From the NCBI GenBank assembly GCA_000727475.1, contig KL647314.1:356363-420362 (forward strand): a DNA stretch of 64,000 nt, given 5' to 3'. A program made the translations under genes and the position numbers. This DNA is from Sarcocystis neurona. Lineage: Eukaryota; Apicomplexa; Conoidasida; Eucoccidiorida; Sarcocystidae. Below the pieces are notes generated by a model. It was not told where the DNA came from. It saw only the letters and a list, made by a program, of their open reading frames with translations, and ran no database searches. Of the stretch, positions 46,423 through 55,800 are shown piece after piece; position 1 is the first letter of the stretch, and each line of letters begins with the position of its first letter.

Positions 46423-46720
46423 CTTGCCAACAGATAGAAGGAGACGGCTTCTGGTGCGACGCAGGGTACTACTTGTGTATTATCTACGTGTGTGTCGTAT
46501 ATGCGTAGAATATATACAGACGCATATATATGTATATCTATGTCACGGAGGTGCTAGCTTTGAACTCTTTACGTTGGACGCACCTATATGTATGGGTGAC
46601 GTATATTTTAGCTGTACATGAGACAGGTGTCCTCACTGGGGGGTACAACATATGCCAAGGTCTGCGCCTGGGCGACAGGGTCGCACGTTGCAAGAGAAGC
46701 AGCAGTGAGGGCTGCTGAAG
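46423..46720. promoter_or_regulatory. Possible shared 5' region of divergent genes
   Basis: 298 bp between the MCTS1 start and the first open segment of a possible plus-strand gene. It contains a TA-rich stretch (46510-46550). No core promoter element is recognised. The assignment rests only on position. Confidence 0.2.
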
Positions 46721-46970
46721 AGACGGAAGCAGCAACGAGGAGCTGTCAGAACTGCTGCGCGCAGACGTGGAGGCTCTTAGTAGAGAAGCTACGAGGAAGC
46801 GCAAGAATTCAAAGGAAATGAAATGGGACGCTAACAGCGGGGCAGCTAAGTCTTCGGCAGAAGCAGAGGACGAGTCACTCGTCGGTCACTCTCCTCGTGA
46901 ATCCCAGCCGGGCCCCGAAGAAGTCCTCGCTTCTACGCAGTGGACGTGCCTGCTGGCATATTACGTGTAG
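46721..46970 (+). CDS. Candidate exon, charged nuclear-type protein (unknown)
   Basis: After an acceptor-like gctgctgaag|AGACGG the plus strand is open to a TAG at 46968. It reads SSNEELSELLRADVEALSRE, a basic TRKRKNSKEMKWD, then an acidic AEAEDESLVGHSP stretch. A possible donor is ACGCAGTGGAC|gtgcct at 46946. Composition (helix, basic patch, acidic patch) suggests a nuclear protein. No family is recognised. It is divergent from MCTS1. Confidence 0.3.
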
Positions 46971-47647
46971 ATAGACTGCCACCCAGATACGTATACATCT
47001 ACGCGCGCATACAGCTATACATATACACACGTATGTATGTGTATGTTGTGTTCGAGTACTACGACGCACCAACTGCAGCTGTTCGCGTGTAAGTATGTGT
47101 ACAGAGAAAAAGAGAGGAGGACAGAGAAAAAGGGCTGCCAGCAGGCGTGTGCGGGAGGACAGCCCTGAACGATATTAATAAGTCTACGAGCTTGCGTCTT
47201 GAACAGGCATGTGCAGAGATTGGTACTTTTCCATCTTCTTGTCCGTAGGAACGACGGAATCAGCATGTCCCTGCCCGCAGCTCGGAGGACGTGCTTCTGT
47301 TGCAGCTTCTTCTGCTATTGGTGGCGCTTCTGCTGCGGCTGGTACTGCCGCTACTGCTGCAGGGGAGGCTGGTTTTTCAGCTGCTGCTCCTGCTGCTGGC
47401 CGCGCGGTCCTCCTGCTGCCCTGCTGTTGCCACCCAAGAAAAAAAAGCAGGAACGGAGGAAATAACTGCTCTGTGCGAGGACCTGTGGAGCTGCAGGAGA
47501 GTTTTTCAGAAGCCTCCTCCTGCAGCAGGTGCCGCGGCTCTCACCCTGCGAGAAGCTGCCGCTCCCGGTACGGGGGACGCAGGAGAGATGCAGCAGCGGG
47601 GACGTAGCACACCTGGTTGATGTGCTAGTGGTAGAGCAGTGGAGTAG

Positions 47648-47790
47648 TTGGCGATGGGAAGCGACACGTGAAAGGACGCAGAACAGGAGGCAGCATACGT
47701 CGCGAGGAGGACTCGCATGAAGAAAACGAGCAGCTGGAGTACAAGACAGTCAGAAAACGGCGAAGAATTACAAGCAGACGACACAGCAGG
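47648..47790 (+). CDS. Candidate exon with basic patch, same possible gene
   Basis: Acceptor-like gtggagtag|TTGGCG and donor AGCAGG|gtaagc bound two bases plus 47 codons. The peptide SIRREEDSHEENEQLEYKTV is followed by the basic RKRRRITSRRHSR, resembling a nuclear localisation signal. Intervening sequence (47280-47600) is Ala/Gly/Leu-rich triplet DNA with further possible exons. The phase link to the segment at 46721 was not established. Confidence 0.28.
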
Positions 47791-47799
47791 GTAAGCAAC

Positions 47800-48096
47800 T
47801 AGGAATGTAGAGGGCATGCAGCCGCACAGAGCAGTGGTTGTTAGCCTGAACGGATGAAGACGGGCGGTGGTCGGAAGAAGTGCATGCAAAACAGGAACAG
47901 TAGTCCCGCCGACGAAGTTCGATACCGCAGAGAGGCGGCCGCAGGCAGTTTGTTGGTATATCTAGACGGCCTCGTATGCAGCAACAGTTTTCTGCTCTTG
48001 AAGGATGATAGAGCAAGCCATCAGGAGAGTGTTGCCTTGCTCGCTTTCCTAAATAGTACGAGCGTGGAGTTTGCTTATCCGCAGTACGACTCTTGA
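47800..48096 (+). other. Plus-strand open tail, possible last exon
   Basis: An 80-codon plus frame ends at a TGA at 48094. It includes AAAGSLLVYLDGLVCSNSFL and LLAFLNSTSVEFAYPQYDS and has balanced composition. The minus strand is also open here. It could terminate the candidate gene at 46.7-47.8 kb. Confidence 0.22.
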
Positions 48097-48099
48097 TGC

Positions 48100-49600
48100 G
48101 GCTGTTCCTCCCTTGGGGGTGCTCTGGTCGCTGCTAGCGCGACTAGTGTCGCCGAAATGCGCTGCCTCTTGCACCACTTCGTAGAGAAATTCAAACAAAA
48201 AGTCTTCTAACTGCAAATCCTGCTCCACCCTGCTGGTGCTGCTTTGGTTGCGGCTGCTCTCGCTGCTTCTTCTACCGTAGCCACTGCTGCTGCATGTTGG
48301 TAGTCTTGCCTCTGCTGTTGCTCCGCCTTCGAATCAGCTGCTCGTCTGTGACAGTGCGTGGAAACAGGAGCACGCTGACGACGAAAAATTCAGAAAACGT
48401 TGGAAGCGCAGCAAGAGCTTCCTGCGTCCCGAGCCAGCAGCAACAGCAGCAGCAGGAGCACCCAATGCAGCACAGGAGTCAATGCGGCAGCAATACAAGC
48501 TGCTGCCGCAAGAGTATTAGTCACCCAGATCCTCGAGCATGTTGAGAAACAACAGCACACACAGATTCTCCACATGTTGAGGAACTTGATCTACACTATG
48601 CACACATACACAACTTACTAATGAAGTCGTTCCATTTGAATGTTCTGTACGTAGGTCTATGTGTGTATGCTCCTAAGAGCGCCAGAGGCACGTGCCTTGT
48701 TTGCGGTTAAATATGTATGTATGTATATATATATATATACGTACTGGCGTAATGGTACACTGATATATAAGACGAAGGGTGAGAAAAGAGGATCATATTT
48801 GCTTTTGTAGGTGGTGATGCGAGAACATTTATTTTTATTCAAACACGAACCTTGCGTAGCTGTAAATACTGGTGTGTATAGACTTAGGAGACGCCAGAGG
48901 CATTTAACGATATTTACCCACAGCAGAGATCACGACGCAGGGACGGGTCGCTAAATGTTTTGGGGGCGGGTGTCTGCAGCCTGCTGCTACGTGCATGGTC
49001 CCACGTGTGGTTACTATTAACATCATCATATACCAGCTCACAGAACTTCCACAGTAAACTGCAAGGCTTGTTTGAAAACGGATGTCTGCGAACGCACAGC
49101 GATGTCCAGAGGCACCGTTGTGAATCCTGCCTATACGCCCACGTAAACGAAGACAGACCTGTGCATACGTACAGTTGTCTGCGCGGGTGACACACGGGCA
49201 CCACCTGCAAACCGAGTGAAGACCACCGATGACTGTGCGTGTCAACTCGGTACGAGAGGAACAGTCTTCACTTTGCTGCTGCTCCTCCTCCTGCTCCGTG
49301 TAGCGCAGTCACAAGAACAGTAAGAATGAATAACTGCGTGTGTACACGAAGGCCCGCGCAGCTGGCATCTGCTTAGAAGTAGTTGAGGTTCGACAAGTTT
49401 AGAGATCTAGAGTCCTGCGTGCGTACACGCGTGTGCATGAGGAGCTCACCGCATTAGTCGAAAAATAACAAGGCAGGAAACAATGAGTATACGCGTCTAC
49501 AGGAACAATAGTAAGCCTGATTACTACATATAGTGAATTACAAGAACCTGCCGTTGCTTCCCGTAGACCCGTATATTACTTGTTCATCGTTGCTTAATAT
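48100..49600. other. Mixed region; no gene assigned
   Basis: CTG/GCT triplets at 48220-48330, CAG at 48430-48510, and a TA run at 48718-48742. Both strands are open over 48904-49245, with a plus frame rich in Cys and His (CLRTHSDVQRHRCESCLYAH). It is not recognised as any zinc-finger class. Confidence 0.35.
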
Positions 49601-51800
49601 TCTATAGGGCCTTATCATGTCGCACCCTTTCCAAGTCTTCCACACGAATCAACACCGTCTCGCTCTAGAGCGAAAAGAGGAGGTATATCGTGTCACACAA
49701 CAGTTTTGCGGAACACACCAGGACAACAGCCTCAACGCTTCACACGTTCCTCCGCAGTTTGTTACCACAGCCGAAATACAGCAACATATTTCAGCCCCTT
49801 CATGGCACGTGAGTCTGGTCAGGGGATTGTCTATATGTGATGGCACACTAGTGAACTGAATACAAATTAGGACTACGAGGTCATGCCATGGACACATAGG
49901 TGGATGTGTGCGGAACAATCTGATTCATACGGAAACGTGCGTCTAGTGTTAAAGGCATGTTCCTTGGTAGAGTAAGCGACGCGGATATGCCAGTGGCAAG
50001 AAAGAGTGGCTCTGTGTCTGTCCATAGGCACACATAAGTCAGGGATTCAATACTTCTTCCAAGATTAAGAACGATGAGCGGTAGTACCGAGTAGATCCCA
50101 CATGGTGTGCAACGAGCAGGCACTCGCTGGCCTGTGCGCTATGCGCCGTTTATCTGCGCTGGTACTACTGCAGAGAAGGCAGTTACATGTGCTATATTGT
50201 GGGGCACTTTACAGCCATTTGTTAGTTTGTTGTTAAGTACTGTCAGTTATTTCACCCACCTTTCGCACGCATATGCATGCTTGTTTTGTGTACTGTACAG
50301 CTTACTCGTCTGTCTCACCCTTAGGTATAGCTATTCACCAGATACTCTCTTCCTCGCTGAGAACGGTTTACTGTCCCGAGTGGAACAGTCGCAGTGCCTT
50401 GGACGCGGGAGCAGCAGCAGGAGCAGCAGCAGGAGCAGCCACAGTCTTGCAGCTTCTGTATTGTGCTGCCTCTTCTGCGTTGTTCGGCGAGCTGCCGGTT
50501 CAGGGAGCCACAGAAAAGGACTAGAATAGACTGCTATACGGCGAAGCAATTATTGAGAATCTCGGCGTGGAGACCCGTACTACCGCATGCAGTCGCGCAT
50601 GTAGACTGAGCGCCACCGCAGTGTATAGACAGCAAGGAGCCGTGGCGTTGCTACGCTTGACAATCAACTACTTAGAAAGGTTCAGCGTCACAGAGGACGC
50701 AGCGAGAACAGCAGTGGCACGTCCATCTTTGACGGGATGAGAGGCTGGGCTGCACTCTTGTAGCGCAGGCGCGTTCCACTTTTTACAGTGAACGACAAAC
50801 ACTAGAGCGCACCACCGGCGACTCCTTCTGGCAGAAAGCGGGTCTCTCCAGCTTCTCACCAGGTGTATGCTGCTCGTCCACAGTAGGAGATGCTCTGAGA
50901 CAACAGCGGCAGCGTCAACATCTGGAATGCAGCTGCGCCCCCCCTGCAGCAGGTGGTTCGATACATTTGCTGAAGCGAGAGTGTGAACGACAGTGCACCT
51001 ATCCCGTGCAATCCTTCTCACCCATCCCTCGTGTGCCAGCAAGGGCTGTCATATAGTGAGAATAGGTGATCGCAACACGCACGCTGAGGTGTGCGCCTGT
51101 GGCGAGGCCTGCTGACCCCAGGTATACAGGACATACGTATAATTATTACTTGTGAACAGGCGTACGCACATGTGTGTGTGCCTTGATGACTTCGTACGGC
51201 TGTGTCTGTATCGGTCAGCGCCACCTCGGGCCGGTCCAGGTCATTTTACGTGTCTGTTTTTCCCCCTGTTTTGGCGGGGCAGTGTGTGGAGTAAGCAGCA
51301 CCGAAAAGCTTGCCCCTGTGTCGTGGCCGCATGAAAATCTTTAGTTGATCCCTCTCTTAGTCGGTGTAGACGAAAAAAGAACAACAAAACTGAACAACGC
51401 TGCGGGACTCTGCGATCCTTGCGATACCCAGAGCACGGGAAAAGTAACCTGGACTTTACACAGCGAGAACGAGGTGCACGACACCTCTAACATGACGACC
51501 TGTTCTTGAATCTGCGCACGCATAAAGAAGCCGAAGTATTTCTCAACCACGTCACACACCCAGAGAAACAAACCTCTGTGTATTCACAACGTGACTAACA
51601 CCAAGAAACAACGTATCCTCCGCAAAGCTGTGACACCCACACCGTGACCCACACCAGAACAGAAGTTTCCTGGCCAGCTGCCACAGCTTTGCTGCTTCCC
51701 ACATACGTATATATATACATACATACATATATGCATACACACATGAATATAGATATATATATATATGTTTACGCCCATGTGTGTACAATACACGTCAACA
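49600..51800. other. Repeat-poor stretch; no gene assigned
   Basis: Few simple repeats apart from GCAGCAGCAGGA at 50405-50440 and TA motifs at 51700-51770. Protein-like minus frames occur at 50668-51042 and 51341-51571 (for example KYFGFFMRAQIQEQVVMLE, with acceptor-like and donor-like flanks), but no family is recognised. Confidence 0.35.
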
Positions 51801-51975
51801 ACTCGCCGCAGGCATGCAACGCTGTCTGTAAAAGTGACTGCTGGATCCGCTCTGTGCTGCCTCCTCTTCACTGCGTTGGGCAGCGCCCTGGGTAGGAAGA
51901 CGCAAGTCAGCCAGACAGTCTGTCCTGCACTGCAATGCAGATACGGGGTCACCCTCAACGACAGGCAAGTCACCT

Positions 51976-52371
51976 GTGCTGCAGCAGGTGCGAGCGCACG
52001 TCCGAGACAGCAGCGGATGCAGCAATAGCAGCTGCCGCGCCCCCTGCACCAACCGTCATGCCTACCGGACTCTTTCTGACGGAACACACGCAAGAGACTC
52101 TGCGGCTGTCGCTGAAGCACTTGCTCAAAAACAGCAACAGATGAAGCCAACGCATGAGGAGCCGCTGCCCAAGCGAAGACTACTCTTGTCGAACTGCAAG
52201 AGCAGCAGCGTCGCTTCCCAAAAGGACACCGCCCGCGCAGAAGAAGCAACAGCAAGGCGCGGCGCAACACGCACGAAGGCCGGCAGCAGCGGCACCTTCA
52301 GAGCTGCTGCTGGTAAACGTTCCGCAGTCAGAAGCAGCAAGTGCTGCGACGAGTGTTTTCCGCAGAGGTAG
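51976..52371 (+). other. Open frame, basic and Ser-rich, unknown
   Basis: 131 plus-strand codons with an acceptable mixture of charged residues (ALAQKQQQMKPTHEEPLPKRR). The same interval is open in another plus frame (51935-52144) and on the minus strand. Without homology or clear splice sites it is listed only as a candidate. Confidence 0.2.
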
Positions 52372-52821
52372 CAGCGTCACATATGAAAAACGAAAGCGAT
52401 CAAGTACCCATATACGACCTCGCTTTTCCGCTGCATGTATATCCTACGGCGTCTGCCGCTGCTCTTCTCTTGGCGCTGCGCGGAGATGCGGCCCCGACTC
52501 TTTTTCCGCCTTACTCCGTCCTGTACAGGTCCTTCTGCTGCCAACGCAGCCCGCAGCAGAAGCAGCAGCACAGGCGACAATGTCTGACGCAAAAAACCAC
52601 CTACATCAGAAGCAACGGCAGTGCCAGCCGCAGCCCCAGTGGCAGCACAGGGTGCAGCAGCAGCCCACGCAGCCGTGTCGTCCCTCAGCCTGCCATCGCG
52701 TGTTCGTCCAGCCGCTGCTGCTGCTACTGCTCTTTCTCTTCCTCCGCCCTCCGAGGACACTGTCGCCTCGACGACGCCTCATCTTCGTCAACAGCTGTCA
52801 TCGCGTACCTCGCTGTTGCTG

Positions 52822-55800
52822 CTACGACTGTACTGCGCGTTCGTGCTGCCATGTGTCGCCGGCTGCTGTCCTCAACGCTGCTCGAATCCACATGACTGCT
52901 GTCTTCTCCGCTGTTTCGGTAGTAACGCCCGCTGTTGCACGCGTCCCATTGCTCCAGTCCCCGTCTGTGCTCCTGCTGCTGCTGCTCCTGCTGCGGCCAC
53001 GTAGGGCCTCCACGCTGTGGCGACTTCTCCTCCTGATGCAAGGTTCGTCCTCTCGCCTCCTGCCTATTTCTCGCTTCCCCGTATCCGAGTCGCCAGAGTC
53101 GCTGCTGCATCCGTCATGGTCCTTCCGTCCTCCCCCGCGGTTGCTTCTTCTCATTGGCCTGCTGCTGCTGCTGCGTCTCATCTTCACTGCTCTGGTGCTG
53201 CTGCATTGTGTCCTGCTGCCGCACGGAGAAAAAAGCATACACTCGTGCATGCGGCCGCAGTTTCCTCCTTCGCTTCTTCCTCGCCCGTCTCCTCCTCCTC
53301 CTCTGCTGCTGCCGTCGCCATTTCTCACACTACTACCATTGCCACTCCTGTTGCTGCTGTTCCTGTACGTCCAATCCCTCTCCCTGCTGCTGCGGTTCAA
53401 GCTGCTGCTCCGCGCAGCAGCGGATGGGCTACGCGAAAAGTAAGATAAGCGACGTCTTTCCTGTACTCGTCTCCGTTTCCACCGGCTGCCGCTCCTCCTC
53501 CTGCTGCCGCTGCTGCTGCTGTCGCTCCTGCTGTTGCTGTCGCTCCTGCTGTTGCTGTCGCTCCTGCTGTTGCTGTCGCTCCTGCTGCTGTTGTCGCTCC
53601 TCCTCATCCTGCTGTGTGTCCTGCTGCCCCCGTCGCTGTCTGTTCTGCTGCTGACGTCCGTCTTCTTGTCATTTCTGCCGTCTCTGTGTCTGCTAACGCT
53701 GTTCCTCATGCTGCCGTCCCTGCTGCAGCCGATCCGGACGCTGCCGCTCCTGCTCCTACCTCCGTCACTTGGGCACACACCGGCTTTACCTTCTGGATAC
53801 CTGCAGCTTCTCCTGCTCTTCATATCCTCGTCGCAGTCACTGGGGCCTCTGCTCCAGCTCCTGCTGCTCCTTCGTCCACCGGAAAGCGTCTCGCTTCCGT
53901 CAGTCCCGTGGAAGCCTTTCCTCGGACTGCTGCCTCCGTTGCCACTGTCGCCGTTTTTGCCTTTTTTATTGCTGCTGCTGCTGCCGTTGTTGCCATTGCT
54001 GCTGTCGCTGCTGTACCCCTCACGGCTGCGTGGACTGCTTCTTCCTCCCCAGTAATATCGAGATACTTGGGAGGCAGCAAGTGAAGAGGAGGAGGCAGGA
54101 GCCGAAGGAGAAACAGCAGCAGTAGCCGCAGACGAACGCCCAGCAACGCGCATAGGCCAGTGTTGTTGCAGCTGGGACTGCTGCTGCAGCAGCTCACCCC
54201 CAGGGGGAGAAGCGTCGTGGAGGAGGAAGACGCGTCTTTGCGGAGTTCCCCGAGGGGGAGAACAGTTCATCATTCTTCGGGCAGCTGCTGCAGCAGCATC
54301 AGAGGCCTGCACGCGTGACTCCGCGCGCTTCTCTCCTCGGTCCGTTTGCTGTCGCAAACTACTATAGGCGGGACCGGCATCCCGTGCAGTTCCCGCTCCC
54401 GCGGTCCGCCTGACGTTCTGTGACGAGTCGTAGTTGCTGCTCCAGCTGCGCGGACCAGCGCTCGAAAGTCGACCGCTGGTGGAAGGTGCCGTCCCTGTGC
54501 TAAAAAAGGTGCTGCTGCTGCAGCTGGCAGCGCTCCTGTGGCTAACAGCAGAACGCCTGGCGTCCCTTCCGCCACTGCTGCTCAGGCTTCTCCTCCTGCT
54601 GTTCCTGCTAATGCTTCTGCAGCTGCTCCTGCTTCTGCTACTTCCCCGCCTCCCTCTGCATCTGCTCCTTCTGCTGCGCCTACTAGTACTGCTGCGGCTG
54701 CGACTGCCGCTCCTTCTGCACATGCTTTTGCTGCTCACGCTTCTGCTCTTCCTGCTCTCGCTGCTGCTTACTCTGTTACTGCTGGTGCTGCTCTCACGTC
54801 TGCTGCTACCACCACTGCTCCTGCTCCTCCTCCTCCTCTGGTGTCTGCTGCTAGCTCCGTCACGTCTGCTGCTAACACTCTCACATCTGCTGCTTATACT
54901 GTCACTTCTGCTGCTGCCCTCGCTTCTGCTGCTGCTGCGGCGTTTGCTGCCACGTCGGACCGGAGAGCTGTCGTGGGGAAAGTGCCTGCTCGGCCGCGCC
55001 GCAGGCGAACGACTTCGCAGCCCTGCACGTGCTGCTGCCGCCGCAGCTGCTGCTCCTGCTGCAGAAGCTGCTTTCTCTCCTACAAAAGAAACTTCCTCCT
55101 CCTCGCCGTCCGACTCAGCTGCACCCGGAACTGCACGCTGCTCAGACACACCAACATCCACCACGTTCCCCACTTCTGCTGCTTCTGTTGACGCCGACGC
55201 GCTTCCAGATTCTGCTCCTCCTAAAGCTGCTGCTCCCGCTCCAGAAGCTGGTGCTGCTGCTCCTGCGTCTGCTGTGATATTTGCTGCTGCCGCGGTCTCT
55301 GGAGGAGACCGAGTCGCGGCTGAGGCTGGTCGTTCTGCGCTCTGCTGCTGCCCTGCCGTACAACAGCCCGCAACAGTGTCAGCACGCCTATCTCCCCCAG
55401 CAGCAGTGGCATCAAAACGAGCAGCCTCTGTCGCAGCACGAGGATAAGCAGCAGCAGCAGGAGGAGAAGCAGCAGCAGGAGAAGGAGAAGCAGCAGCAGT
55501 CCCAGCAGCAGCAGTCTTCGCAGTCGCCTCACCGCCGCTCTGACTCAGGCAAGCTCCATCTTCAGCAGTGTCGCCCTTAGCAACGTGTGGCAGGCGTGTC
55601 TGCCGCCTGGGGGTCTTTGCTGCTGCTGCTGCTGCGAAGCTTCCCATTTCTGAATCTCCTCGTCCGCCCTCATGAGTTTCTGCATGCGCGCCCCTCATAC
55701 ACTGGCGACCTGCTTCTTCGTCACTTGTCACGACGCCTGCTGTATGTTCTGCCGCGACTGCTGCTGCTGCTGCTGGTGCCAAGGCTGCCCTGCCTGCGCC

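Noticed and set aside
52154..53443. 429-codon plus-strand frame
   Set aside because: Mostly antisense to the SR-rich part of the phosphatase; Leu/Pro/Ser-rich shadow of Arg/Ser codons.
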